Positions 7,997 to 17,417 are shown, counted from the stretch's first letter. The stretch is DNA of 63,860 bases from Halovenus rubra (GCF_026586665.1 NZ_JAODIY010000047.1:1-63860); one strand, 5' to 3'. The notes: generated by a model from the letters alone, not told the origin. Made by a program: numbers and translations.

Positions 7997-8995
7997 TCAG
8001 CCACCGAGTACCCATAACGCACGATCAAGTGTCCGTAGATCAATCTCAAACTGGTTAGCAATTTCTCTGCACACCTGAAGGTAATTGATATATTCGTCTA
8101 TCGATGGACTGTCCGACACTGGTGTTTCCAGATAACCCTCTCTTGATAAAACACTACCAGCCCGCGAATCAATGACAGTGTATTCATCTGGGTTCATGAA
8201 CAACAAAAATGCCGAGGCCATCTTAACCTGAATTCCACTCAAATCGATGAGTAAATCCACTTTCCGGCGGGTAGACGATGTGTTAACTACTTCTTCAATG
8301 GCTCCCTTCACCCGATCTTGATCATTGCGCCTGAAGTAACCGATTGATCGATGGGTTTTCCAACGTACAATCCACTCCAAGTCGTCCCATGTCCACGTCC
8401 CATCCTCAAACGCTACTGGTAGCCGTTCAAGTTGTCGTGGTTCCTCTTTCTGGTAACGCTCCTCTGTTGCAATTTCCATATATTCGTCTGCTTTAGCAAT
8501 AATCAGTTCACGGTTCAATCCCATATCCAGTGACTGGAGCGATGACCGGACTTCCATGAGAATCCGACCGAGCATGTTCTTCCCCTCCCCGGTATCAGAG
8601 TCAGCACCCCAGTAGGTGTCGTCCCACCAGTTCAACTCAACCAACAACTCGTCACCGGTTTTGAGCAGTCGCTCCCGAAGTTCTGGATTCTGAGCGAACT
8701 TTGCCGTGACGATTTCGAGCATAATGTACTTTTTGCGCTCTTCCCAGTTTTTCGGGGGAGACGGCTTTTTGCCCAGCTTTTTCGCTTTATTCGGGCTCTC
8801 GGCAGAGGCGATTTCATCATACAACTCTTCCTCATCACGAGCTTTCATCGCCTGGTAAGCGTGCTCCGACGTCGGGAATTCTGTCCCGTCGTAGACAACG
8901 CTGACTTCGTAGAAGTTCGACAAGAACTCGTTGTCGTTTTCGAACGGTCCAATTACATCTTCTGTTGGCCATTGTGTGCGGTTGTAGTCAGACAT
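7997..8995 (-). CDS. NADAR-domain protein fused to an HhH/DNA-glycosylase-like domain
   Basis: 332 residues from the ATG at 8993-8995; the frame stays open much further upstream, but that part reads as non-coding and overlaps the next gene. Residues about 12-155 are a NADAR (YbiA-like) domain, shown by FLSNFYEV, SEHAYQAMKA, TGDELLVELNWWDD and GEGKNMLGRILMEVR. NADAR proteins act on ADP-ribose-type glycosidic bonds, and some reverse ADP-ribosylation of guanine in DNA. Residues about 165-332 hold LSGIQVKMASAFLLF followed by YTVIDSRAG, like the hairpin and catalytic Asp of HhH-GPD DNA glycosylases. The same half occurs alone in the protein at 5145-5765. The fusion suggests removal of modified bases from DNA; this is inference. 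It is divergent from the HAD-like gene, about 70 bp away. Confidence 0.75.
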   Translation of the reverse strand: MSDYNRTQWPTEDVIGPFENDNEFLSNFYEVSVVYDGTEFPTSEHAYQAMKARDEEELYDEIASAESPNKAKKLGKKPSPPKNWEERKKYIMLEIVTAKFAQNPELRERLLKTGDELLVELNWWDDTYWGADSDTGEGKNMLGRILMEVRSSLQSLDMGLNRELIIAKADEYMEIATEERYQKEEPRQLERLPVAFEDGTWTWDDLEWIVRWKTHRSIGYFRRNDQDRVKGAIEEVVNTSSTRRKVDLLIDLSGIQVKMASAFLLFMNPDEYTVIDSRAGSVLSREGYLETPVSDSPSIDEYINYLQVCREIANQFEIDLRTLDRALWVLGG

Positions 8996-9064
8996 ACAAC
9001 CTGGCTTTGTACTCGATACTATAGAAAGTAACGAATTGTCGTAAGTAATTTGGAGAGAGAGTTC

Positions 9065-9676
9065 ATGATTGGATACATGGGAGAAGAACAAACCACTGAC
9101 TTCGGAGAGCAGATCAGGTATCCAGATACTGTCGTCTGTTTTGATCGAGACTATACCGTGAGTGTGAATCCACATCCAAATCACGAGGCAGTCCCACTCT
9201 CGTGGGTGAAACACCTTGCACACGAACGACGAGAGATTCATGTCTGGGCGACTGGAAACCAATATCTCAGAAAAGAGGCCGCCATTCCAGGAATAAATGA
9301 AGCGATTACAAGTTGGCAGGAGTTGATGCTCCCCGATTCCGTAGAACGGTTTCGTGAATATGTCCCGCCACAGAGTGCAAGACTCGGCAGAAAAGAAGGG
9401 CTCGCACTCGTGAGAGCAATCTACGAAGAACTCAACCCGAACCCGAAGAATCAGCCTGATTTTATCGTGGTTGATGATGTCGATCTCTCGGGACTCGGTG
9501 GGTATGAGCATAAATTCCCGTGGACATTTGTTGATGCCATTGAATCAGGGACAGCGCCTGTTGATGTCCAACGTCCTGTTTCGGTGTCTGATGTCCCGCT
9601 GACTGAGTCTAATTGTCCGGAGTCATATCCGCCCGTTGATCGGGATGATCCTGCAGTCCTCAGGCTGCGAGAGTAA
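9065..9676 (+). CDS. HAD-like hydrolase of haloarchaeal type
   Basis: 203 residues from the ATG at 9065; a TTG at 9050 and an ATG at 9077 are alternatives. HAD motif I appears as VVCFDRDYTV, with the DxD pair and the small/Thr-like site. Motif II is probably WATGN. The acidic motif IV is DFIVVDDVDLSG. Such enzymes are Mg-dependent phosphatases or phosphotransferases. The substrate is unknown. The gene faces away from the NADAR fusion and shares its short promoter interval; the AAA+ gene follows about 85 bp downstream on the same strand. Confidence 0.6.
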   Translation: MIGYMGEEQTTDFGEQIRYPDTVVCFDRDYTVSVNPHPNHEAVPLSWVKHLAHERREIHVWATGNQYLRKEAAIPGINEAITSWQELMLPDSVERFREYVPPQSARLGRKEGLALVRAIYEELNPNPKNQPDFIVVDDVDLSGLGGYEHKFPWTFVDAIESGTAPVDVQRPVSVSDVPLTESNCPESYPPVDRDDPAVLRLRE

Positions 9677-9761
9677 TGATCTTATGTTGTTCATCTACAT
9701 ATACTAATGATACTATGTTATAGTCAAAAGTATTTTAGAACTGGAGGTTGTATGAATAGCT

Positions 9762-12047
9762 ATGACACTACCAGTATTAACCCCAATTTTCGTTACCGGA
9801 TTGATTGTAGTCTTAGTCACTTGGCTCCTAGTACACAGTCTTGCAAAGGCTGTTACCAGGCGATTAGTGGTTGATGAGTCTGAGATTGGTGATGAAGAAC
9901 CGTATGTTGACGCGGTTAACTCCCGACATTGGAAACGAACGGTTCTTATTGCAGTCTACACAGTTGCGACTATTTTGATACTGATATTCTTTGATAGTAT
10001 CAATATATCGGAAATCAGGGTTGGGGAGACTGTTCAATCGGTACAAACCATTTGTGTCTTTTGCGGGTCATACACGATATACATGGATATGGAAGCACTA
10101 TCACGTGAATTAGAGGATACCACAACGAGATCGATCCTGACTATTTTGCTATTTTCAGCCATCACATCTGGACTATATGTTATATTATATACTCTTCTGC
10201 GATATCCAAACCCCGCTCAACACTATCCGCTCAAAACGGAAAATGAGAGAAGCACTGACGAGGCATCAGATGAAGATTCCCGGGAAAAAGAGGATCACGA
10301 ATCCACATCAGAGAGCAACCAGCAGGAGTCTAACACCGGTGATGTCAATTTAGAAGTACGCTCTTCGACGGAAACATCATCACGCACGTCACGGAGTTCT
10401 CGACGGACAACGAACTCAGTACATCCGAGTTCGGGAGAGACATTGCATTTCTTTGAGTCACCACCTGCAAAGGACTTCGAGAATATCGCAGGGATGGACG
10501 ATCTCAAAGCCGACCTCCAAGAGAAAATTATCGAACCGTTGGATGGAAAACAGGTCTACGCTCAATTCGGGGTTGGCGTTGAAAACGGCATCTTGCTGTA
10601 TGGTCCTCCTGGAACTGGAAAGACGCATATCGCACGATGTCTCGCCGGTGAACTCGGTGTGAATTTTGCGCCAGTTACGACAGGCGATGTTGCAGGACCG
10701 TCTCTGGGGATTGGGGTGCAGCTTATACGTACACTATTCGAGGAAGCGCGTCAAAATCAGCCAGCACTCATCTTCTTCGACGAATTGGACGCAATCGCGA
10801 CCGACCGATCAAGTCGGTCACAACATCATGACCGCAAACAAATGGTTTCTCAGCTGTTGCAAGAACTTTCGGCTCTCGATAACGAAGAGATAGTCATTAT
10901 TGGCGGAACAAATGATCCTGACGCAATCGACGATGCAATTATCCGCTCAGGCCGCTTTGATTCGAAAATCAGGATTCCAAAACCAGGTTTCGAGACACGC
11001 GGGGCAATTTTCACGTATCATCTCCCGGCACAGTGCGAAGAGATCGATCCGGACCGCTTCAAGCACGCGACCCAAAACTTCAGTGCGAGTGACTTGGTGC
11101 AAGCAGCAAACGGCGCATCGCGGCGTGCTGCCCGGCGCTTCCTACATACTAACTCATCATCAGTTACCATAACCGAGGAAGAGATCTTCGATGCGATTGA
11201 CGATGTTCGTTCGAATCACCGACAACTTGGTGAGTACGTCTCTCAGCCACCAGCCACAGGATTCGAAGCTGTCGCTGGCATGAACGGCCTGAAAACAAGA
11301 CTCCAGGAGATTGTTATCGACCCACTCGAACGCCCTCAAGAGTACGAGCGGTTCGGGATCTCCGTTGAAACAGGTATTCTTCTCTATGGTCCACCTGGGA
11401 CGGGCAAGACACACATAACCCACTGTTTAGCTGGCGAACTTGGTATCAACTACGTTGAGTGTCGAACAAGCGAACTCGTCAGTAAATTCGTCGGTCAAGG
11501 AGCGAAAAACGTTGATCAACTCTTTCAGGAAGCGACACAACACAGCCCCTGTCTGGTCTTTCTCGACGAACTGGATGCACTGGCAACTGATCGAACGCAA
11601 ACCCAGCAGACTCAAAGCCAGCGTCAGATGGTCAACCAGTTTCTGCAGGAACTGTCAGAACTCCATGCAGCCGACGAGACTGTAATCGTGATCGGAGCGA
11701 CGAACCGCCCCGGCGACATCGATACCGCGATTCTTCGGACGGGGAGATTTAACGAAAAAATAGAGGTACCTCCGCCAGATGGAAAGACACGGGTACAGAT
11801 TCTGCAATCACATCTTGAAGCACCTACGGGAGCACTCAATCTCGAACAGATTATAACCAGAACCCAGGGATTCGTGGCCAGTGATATGGAACAACTGGCG
11901 ACCGAATCGGCCCGTCACGCCCTTCGCCGATCCCGAGAGAATGACACGTCCGCAAAAGTCACACAACAGGATATCGAAGCAGCAATTCGTCGGCTTGAAT
12001 CGCCGCAAACGATACAATCACCAAGACAAAGAGTTGTCACAAATTAA
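9762..12047 (+). CDS. Membrane-anchored AAA+ ATPase with two AAA domains
   Basis: 761 residues. Three hydrophobic segments (about 8-27, 60-78 and 125-146) precede an acidic, Ser-rich linker (about 160-225). Two CDC48/FtsH-type AAA modules follow. The first has Walker A GPPGTGKT at 281-288 and Walker B ALIFFDELDA at about 335-344. The second has Walker A at 543-550 and Walker B CLVFLDELDA at about 597-606. RSGRF and RTGRF look like arginine-finger or sensor regions. No protease motif (HEXXH) is visible, so this is not FtsH. Such machines unfold or remodel proteins, here at the membrane. The HEAT-repeat gene starts 63 bp downstream on the same strand, suggesting a joint transcript and a partner or substrate adaptor role for that protein. 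Confidence 0.85.
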   Translation: MTLPVLTPIFVTGLIVVLVTWLLVHSLAKAVTRRLVVDESEIGDEEPYVDAVNSRHWKRTVLIAVYTVATILILIFFDSINISEIRVGETVQSVQTICVFCGSYTIYMDMEALSRELEDTTTRSILTILLFSAITSGLYVILYTLLRYPNPAQHYPLKTENERSTDEASDEDSREKEDHESTSESNQQESNTGDVNLEVRSSTETSSRTSRSSRRTTNSVHPSSGETLHFFESPPAKDFENIAGMDDLKADLQEKIIEPLDGKQVYAQFGVGVENGILLYGPPGTGKTHIARCLAGELGVNFAPVTTGDVAGPSLGIGVQLIRTLFEEARQNQPALIFFDELDAIATDRSSRSQHHDRKQMVSQLLQELSALDNEEIVIIGGTNDPDAIDDAIIRSGRFDSKIRIPKPGFETRGAIFTYHLPAQCEEIDPDRFKHATQNFSASDLVQAANGASRRAARRFLHTNSSSVTITEEEIFDAIDDVRSNHRQLGEYVSQPPATGFEAVAGMNGLKTRLQEIVIDPLERPQEYERFGISVETGILLYGPPGTGKTHITHCLAGELGINYVECRTSELVSKFVGQGAKNVDQLFQEATQHSPCLVFLDELDALATDRTQTQQTQSQRQMVNQFLQELSELHAADETVIVIGATNRPGDIDTAILRTGRFNEKIEVPPPDGKTRVQILQSHLEAPTGALNLEQIITRTQGFVASDMEQLATESARHALRRSRENDTSAKVTQQDIEAAIRRLESPQTIQSPRQRVVTN

Positions 12048-12110
12048 TATGAACCGACAAGTACTACTACCGAACAAGCCACCAAGGTCGCTCTTTCACA
12101 GGAGGGTAGC

Positions 12111-15100
12111 ATGGTTGTTCTAATTCAGGAGTTCGATAGGGAGGATGATGAGGTCAAACAACTTGGCCGTCTTCACAACGGAGAGATTCTCGTCACACAT
12201 GTTGAGGATTTCGACGAGAACGTTGCAGGGATGCGAGAAGTGACTGAAAGAGAACGAACATACAGTCCAGCGACAGATCGGTCATACCGGTCGATCGAAC
12301 GACGAAAGGAGCGAGTGTTCGGTCGTCCACCAGTCACGCTGAAAGATGAACTCTCTCTTACTAGACGGTTTAAACCACCGTACGGTGTCTATGCCTCGAT
12401 TCTCTCGCCAGATAGTGACAGTGAGCTGCTCCAGAAAATGGACGCTGCTGAGACGGTTGCCCCGCCTTACAGGCCCGTTTCGCTGACAGCCGTTGAGTTC
12501 AGGCACTACCATGATCCATATGATGAAGACAAGCCCGCAGTTTTTTGTTGCATCACACGCGATAGAACGGGATTCTTTCAGGAAATGAACGGACAGACAC
12601 CACTGCAAGATATCTATGCGTTTACTGTTCCGGAGACAACGCGCCAATACCTCCTCGATATGTGCTATACGGCAGATATCTTTTCCCTTGCTCATACTCA
12701 CATCAGAGAGGACGAGCCAGAACCGCGACCCTCCATTGCAACAGGCATTCGAATCGGTGAGACCGAAAAATGGATTTACAATTATACGCGCTCGCCCCCC
12801 GAAGCGGTCGAAGACATCGAAGACGAGTTGAGAACTGCCTGTGGAACCGATCTCTGGCTGGAGCCTTCTCCCGAGAAACTGGTCACTCTCGTAGAATCAG
12901 ACGATCAGCGCGCGAGTATCGCACTCGCTGTTCTTCACGCAGCATTCGACGAAAACATCGAAACCGACGTTGACCCAGATCGGTGCATTGATGCTGTCAG
13001 ACCGTATCTCTCAATTTCATCGCCCGTAACACGACGGCACGCCGCTGCAATCGTTGCGAAGACAATCCTGGCGGCGTCACTCTCTCCAAGAGACGTCATC
13101 GATCTCGTTGTGCCACTGTTGCAGGACGATGACGACATGGTGCGCACTCATGCAGGAGATGCACTCAGAACACGCGGTATACTGTCTGACTCAGACCGAC
13201 TGGCAGACATTCTGCAGCGAGAGAATCAATCCCTCCGCGAAGGAGTGATCGAACAACTCCAGCGATTCGCCGAGGATTTCTCAGTCGGACTGGACGAAAG
13301 TACGACTCTCCTTGCGGACGAATTGCAATCTGACAATGAGACTATCAGAAAAGCTGCATCACAGGCGTTTGCTGAACTCATTGATGGGAAAAATTCAGTC
13401 GACAAAGCGGTACGAAGTGCGCTCGTTGCAGGCCTTGACGACTCAAACAAGAGTGTTCGAATTAAATGTGGCGAGTCACTCGCACGTTTGGGTGCGACCG
13501 ATGCACTGATTACGCATCTCGAAACCGCTGAACCGGAGAAGCAGACTAGTACGCTGGCTGGGCTTGAAAAAATTGCAGCAGAGGAGCCAGAAACCGTCCT
13601 TGATGCACTCACTGTTTTTGATGATATCCTTGATGACGGACCTCCTGCAGGCCGGAAGCGAGCGGCACACCTTCTTGCGACGGTAGCAACAGCCTATCCG
13701 GACCGGATGTTTCTGTTTCTCCCCCGTGTCTCGTCACTCACAGTTGATACAACCGATGGAATCCGTGAAAGCGGATTTCAAATCGTCGAAGCAATGGTTC
13801 GTGACGAACCCGAGATGTTTTCCTTCGTTCGGTCAGCTGTCGAGACCGGATTCGAAGACAGTTCTAGAACTGTTCGAGAACATGCGTTCACCACAGCGGT
13901 CATCGCTGGTCACGACTCGCTCGTCCTTGATGCCCTCCAGCACGAGCAATCATCGGTTCGGTCAAGTGCCGCCACAGTCCTAGAATCGGCAGGAACAGAA
14001 CAGCCCGATCGATTCTACGAGCACCTCCAGACGTTACTGGAAACTCTCGACGATGACGCTGTTCGATCTTCACTCGTTTCGCTCGTAGATACCCTCGTAA
14101 TGTGGAGTGAGACGACTACCGATGACGTGTCCCTGCTCACCGAGAGGCTGGAATCGGGGCAGCCTGAAACGAGGCACGCCCTCGCTCAGATCCTTGCAAA
14201 AGTCGCCGACGAGCACCCGCAAGCAATCATCCCTTATTCTCAGCGCCTCGTTGATTTACTTGAGGGGACAGAGACGGAAACACGCAGACACGTGCTCGAG
14301 TGTCTTGCTGCAGTAGCTGAACACGACCCATCCACCTTGTCGGAATCTACAGACAAAATTGTTGCAGCCTTCGAAGACGAAGAATACGATTGTCGTGACG
14401 CAGCGGCACGCTGTGGAGCAGAACTCTGTTCTATGCGCCGACTAAAGGCGATTGTTCGTGAAGGGAGCGAACACGAACAACACACGGCATGGTGGGCTCT
14501 CGAACGCATCGCGCGGGAGAATCCGGACCGGGTTCATGACGTCCTTCCACTCGTTGAACAGCAATTGGATTCAATCACGGGGGAGGAGGTCTCGCAAATA
14601 GAGCGCCGAGCTGCAGAGCTGGTCGAACACGTTGCTGACACGATGCCCGAACGTGTACTCCCGGTGGTTCCCGCACTGACGACAGCGCTTGGTGCCCGTG
14701 GACGATTCACTCGATTGGCGGCCTGCAACGCGCTGGCTGCAGTCGGCAAAGAAGATGTCGCGCCTATTCTCGATGCCGTGCCTTCGCTTGCCCCACTGCT
14801 GGATGATCAGTTCGATGATGTCCGGCGTGCTGCCCTGACCGTGCTACGGTTGATAAGTGAGCCGTATCCCGACGAAATACGTCCGGTGGTCCCAGCACTG
14901 ATTGAATTGGTCGAGAGCGATGACTGCCCTGTCGAAGCACTGGTAATCCTTGGAATGGTCGCAGACGAGTACCCAACTGCTGTCGAGTCGGCAATCGAGA
15001 CGTGTCTCGAAAAGATATCGGCTGAAGACACGCGGCTACAAAATAATGCGCTTGCAGTACTGTCTGAACTTGCAAACGAATATCCAGACGAGCTCATTGC

Positions 15101-15524
15101 TGCATCTGAGAGTTATATTGCTCTTCTCGAAAGCGATGACCGGCGAGTTAGATATAATGCCGTTTCGATAATTGCACGGCTCGCAACAACACATCCAGAC
15201 TCGTTCGTTGATTCAGAACAAGAATTGGTCGAGTGTTTGCAGGCAGAGTATCCTCCAACCAGAGCAAATGCATGTTGGGCAGTGGGTCGACTTGGATTCG
15301 ATGTCGCAGAACCGCGACTAGAGTACCTCCAGCAGACGGACCCCGATAACTCAGTCCAGGCAGGTGCGATTGCAGCGCTCACTCTTCTGTCACTCTCGAC
15401 GTGCCCACATTGTGACGAACAGCAGGAGCCACATACAGTGTCACTTCGTGTGGTGTTTCCAGAATACGTTGAATGGACTTGTCCACACTGCAGCGAAAAA
15501 ACAACGACCTCGATTGCTGGCTGA
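12111..15524 (+). CDS. Giant HEAT-repeat protein with C-terminal zinc ribbon
   Basis: 1137 residues. About residues 1-230 form a distinct N-terminal domain of unknown fold. From about 260 to 1090 the sequence is an almost unbroken run of HEAT-type helical repeats, with repeated VRxxA, LVxLL and EYPDE/EHPQ patterns, giving a long superhelical scaffold for protein contacts. The C-terminal 50 residues hold two knuckles, STCPHCDEQQ and WTCPHCSEKT, which form a zinc ribbon. There is no enzyme motif. Being directly downstream of the two-AAA membrane ATPase, it may recruit clients or regulate that ATPase. I know of no named family with this exact layout. Its base composition is close to that of its neighbour, arguing that they moved together. 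Confidence 0.75.
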   Translation: MVVLIQEFDREDDEVKQLGRLHNGEILVTHVEDFDENVAGMREVTERERTYSPATDRSYRSIERRKERVFGRPPVTLKDELSLTRRFKPPYGVYASILSPDSDSELLQKMDAAETVAPPYRPVSLTAVEFRHYHDPYDEDKPAVFCCITRDRTGFFQEMNGQTPLQDIYAFTVPETTRQYLLDMCYTADIFSLAHTHIREDEPEPRPSIATGIRIGETEKWIYNYTRSPPEAVEDIEDELRTACGTDLWLEPSPEKLVTLVESDDQRASIALAVLHAAFDENIETDVDPDRCIDAVRPYLSISSPVTRRHAAAIVAKTILAASLSPRDVIDLVVPLLQDDDDMVRTHAGDALRTRGILSDSDRLADILQRENQSLREGVIEQLQRFAEDFSVGLDESTTLLADELQSDNETIRKAASQAFAELIDGKNSVDKAVRSALVAGLDDSNKSVRIKCGESLARLGATDALITHLETAEPEKQTSTLAGLEKIAAEEPETVLDALTVFDDILDDGPPAGRKRAAHLLATVATAYPDRMFLFLPRVSSLTVDTTDGIRESGFQIVEAMVRDEPEMFSFVRSAVETGFEDSSRTVREHAFTTAVIAGHDSLVLDALQHEQSSVRSSAATVLESAGTEQPDRFYEHLQTLLETLDDDAVRSSLVSLVDTLVMWSETTTDDVSLLTERLESGQPETRHALAQILAKVADEHPQAIIPYSQRLVDLLEGTETETRRHVLECLAAVAEHDPSTLSESTDKIVAAFEDEEYDCRDAAARCGAELCSMRRLKAIVREGSEHEQHTAWWALERIARENPDRVHDVLPLVEQQLDSITGEEVSQIERRAAELVEHVADTMPERVLPVVPALTTALGARGRFTRLAACNALAAVGKEDVAPILDAVPSLAPLLDDQFDDVRRAALTVLRLISEPYPDEIRPVVPALIELVESDDCPVEALVILGMVADEYPTAVESAIETCLEKISAEDTRLQNNALAVLSELANEYPDELIAASESYIALLESDDRRVRYNAVSIIARLATTHPDSFVDSEQELVECLQAEYPPTRANACWAVGRLGFDVAEPRLEYLQQTDPDNSVQAGAIAALTLLSLSTCPHCDEQQEPHTVSLRVVFPEYVEWTCPHCSEKTTTSIAG

Positions 15525-15660
15525 TGAGGTCGCCACGAAGATTGGCTGTGGCAGGAAGGGAATCTTCAATCACACCGTCGGTGAGCAAGACCTTGGTTTC
15601 CCCGCCGTTTGTTGCTTCGACTCGAATACCGGTTTGTTGAATTGTCAGCGTAAGTCATAG
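15525..15660 (-). pseudogene. Possible gene fragment, coding-like but without a start
   Basis: On the minus strand one frame reads LTLTIQQTGIRVEATNGG and then TKVLLTDGVIEDSLPATANL. This looks like a soluble protein and not like a frame shadow. It lacks a start codon in frame; an ATG lies four bases too early in another frame. It stops making sense near the end of the HEAT gene. It may be the remains of a gene displaced when the AAA+/HEAT pair arrived. Confidence 0.3.
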
Positions 15661-15740
15661 GCCGAAATCACGCATCCTGATCAACCAACCCGTATGTTGA
15701 CATGGATCTATTGCGTTCAAATACATGGGAGGCCAAGCTA

Positions 15741-15995
15741 ATGGACGACTCAACACCAACCGACCAACATCCACAACTCGGTGAGGAAATCCGGATCGTC
15801 GTCGAACGGCAACTCCAGCAAGCAGACTTACAGGAGGTCAACAACGCGGTGGATCGCTTGATCGACCAAGGCCACAGCAGAGAGAAGGCAATCGATACGG
15901 TCGGTGCGATCCTGCTTGAAGAGATGCACGAGATGATGACCGAGACGGAACCGTTCGACCGCGAGCGATATGTTGACAGGTTGGAAGACATTTGA
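15741..15995 (+). CDS. Small helical DUF1841-like protein
   Basis: 84 residues from the ATG at 15741, preceded by GGAGG eight bases upstream, which favours this start over the ATG at 15702. The sequence is all helical and very acidic: IVVERQLQQAD, then VNNAVDRLIDQGHSREKAID and ILLEEMHEMM. This pattern resembles DUF1841-type small proteins, whose function is unknown. It is convergent with the zinc-ribbon gene at 16007, only 11 bp away. Confidence 0.6.
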   Translation: MDDSTPTDQHPQLGEEIRIVVERQLQQADLQEVNNAVDRLIDQGHSREKAIDTVGAILLEEMHEMMTETEPFDRERYVDRLEDI

Positions 15996-16006
15996 CTGAC
16001 CCACCC

Positions 16007-16495
16007 TTACTGAGGTTCAAATCCACAGGCCGGACAAAATGTTTCGTCTCCATCCAGCAGATGGGCACACTCGATACAGATGCGATTGCTGGGCGATTCA
16101 GATACATCTGCCAGAAAGTCAATTGGCGTTTTGTCTTTTGCTCCAGTACCATGACCGTAGGCATCCCCCTGTAGGGTTGATGCCCACTGGACATCGTCGG
16201 TTACGACCGCCACATGGCCAGCAATATCAATATCGCCCTCAAACTTGTATACCTTCGATGGAGGGCGGCTAATGTTCGCCGCTAAGTCACGATTCTGTTT
16301 AAAATCTCTCTCGTACACATCCTCGGGAGTCGAAGACCGCACCTCACCAGGGAAATTAGTGATCGGTCCATATTGTTCGTCGATCTGAACGATCTCAACC
16401 AGAATGTCGTGGTTGTTATGTACCGTTCTCAGCAGTCGGAGCGTATGGTCATGCCACTCCTGAATGTCCGCATCAGCGTAGTAGCGTATTTTCAT
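16007..16495 (-). CDS. Small protein with C-terminal zinc ribbon, last gene of a nuclease-linked cluster
   Basis: 162 residues from the ATG at 16493-16495; upstream in-frame sequence is not protein-like. The N-terminus, MKIRYYADADIQEWHDHTL, followed by an alpha/beta pattern, could be a thioredoxin-like fold, but no CxxC active site is there. The last 30 residues contain CIECAHLL and CPACGFEP, a zinc ribbon. I do not recognise the family. It lies 31 bp after the two small paralogues, all on the same strand as the PD-(D/E)XK gene upstream, suggesting one operon of four genes. Confidence 0.6.
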   Translation of the reverse strand: MKIRYYADADIQEWHDHTLRLLRTVHNNHDILVEIVQIDEQYGPITNFPGEVRSSTPEDVYERDFKQNRDLAANISRPPSKVYKFEGDIDIAGHVAVVTDDVQWASTLQGDAYGHGTGAKDKTPIDFLADVSESPSNRICIECAHLLDGDETFCPACGFEPQ

Positions 16496-16526
16496 ACAGG
16501 TATCCACGCACGAACTTTTTCGCCGT

Positions 16527-16871
16527 TCACTCGAATCCTGCCTCGTACAGATCGTGGTAGTCCGCAACAATAGTCTCGATATCCTCTTCGGACAAATCGT
16601 ATTCCCGGTGCTCGACAATCGCCGTCACAGCCTCGTTGAATTTTGTTGTGTTCTCGAATCGTACGACGGTACTCCAGCCTTCAGCTTCCTCGTAAGCAAG
16701 AACAGTCATTACGCTATCCGTCACAATCAGCAAATCTCGCACGTCCGAGACTTCATCGCCATCAAACATACTATCCGGTGTTGCCGGGAGCAACAGGAAC
16801 TCATCTCTGCTCCGTGACGTACTCACAGCCTCAGAAGGTGTGAGCGGACGATCTGGTAGAGACTCGACCAT
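16527..16871 (-). CDS. Small hypothetical protein, paralogue of its upstream neighbour
   Basis: 114 residues. It shares layout with the protein encoded just upstream: both begin with a SLPD(R/Q)P(L/I)T motif, have a short glycine or proline loop, then a strand such as DLLIVTDSVMTVLAYEEAEG, and then FxNTxK. This suggests a tandem duplication that has diverged. There are no transmembrane segments and no known catalytic motif. The two genes are separated by only 2 bp, so they are certainly co-transcribed. Confidence 0.6.
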   Translation of the reverse strand: MVESLPDRPLTPSEAVSTSRSRDEFLLLPATPDSMFDGDEVSDVRDLLIVTDSVMTVLAYEEAEGWSTVVRFENTTKFNEAVTAIVEHREYDLSEEDIETIVADYHDLYEAGFE

Positions 16872-16873
16872 GG

Positions 16874-17233
16874 TCAGTCCTCTGTCTCTTCAGCGGCGGT
16901 AATACGATCCGACAGGCTCTCAGCAAACCACTCGTTGGCGATTTCGTTGGCGTGGTCGATCATCTCCTGGTGATCCATTTTGGTGTTGTCGAACGATTCG
17001 TAGACACACCATCGTTCTTCGCTCGGATCAAACACGAGCACATGTGTCTTCTCCTCCATGTTCAGTAGGAACGCTTCGATGGTGCCCGGTGTCGAGCCAG
17101 GAAACCCCATCGCGCCGTGAATTTTCGGGTGATCGCTTTCGCCGATCTGCTTCACGATATCATCTGTGATCGGCTGGTCCGGTAACGATGAGAGAAAGGA
17201 CGGAGTCGTGTCGGAATCAGAATTTTCGGCCAT
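16874..17233 (-). CDS. Small hypothetical protein, paralogue of its downstream neighbour
   Basis: 119 residues, acidic and soluble. It carries SLPDQPIT near the N-terminus, HVLVFDPSEERWCVYESFDN in the middle and a helical tail. It aligns in outline with the protein encoded at 16527-16871. The function is unknown. Its place between a PD-(D/E)XK gene and a zinc-ribbon gene suggests a part in the same pathway, perhaps as an immunity or regulatory subunit; this is speculation. Confidence 0.6.
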   Translation of the reverse strand: MAENSDSDTTPSFLSSLPDQPITDDIVKQIGESDHPKIHGAMGFPGSTPGTIEAFLLNMEEKTHVLVFDPSEERWCVYESFDNTKMDHQEMIDHANEIANEWFAESLSDRITAAEETED

Positions 17234-17417
17234 GCGAGATTATTCACGGTGGCATGTCTTGAATCCCCATCTCCCAAGACAGCCATACCTTGCTTCGGCA
17301 CTCTTCGCGAACTGAGGGCGCACAAAACTACCAGACAGCACTGCGCCGCTCTCGTCCGGACAATACTCAGGCACCCGATTCTCTTGCCCACGAGGCAACT
17401 CTGGTTCACTCTGTGGT

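Noticed and set aside
8996-9511. Long minus-strand extension of the NADAR fusion (172 more residues)
   Set aside because: The extension overlaps the HAD-like gene on the other strand, has no domain likeness and an odd composition. The NADAR domain is complete from the ATG at 8995.
17234-17417. Minus-strand coding-like stretch with YCPDESGAVLSGS between the PD-(D/E)XK gene and the next gene
   Set aside because: It has no start codon except a GTG, an incomplete metal site, and is short. It could be a decayed zinc-finger gene, but evidence is weak.
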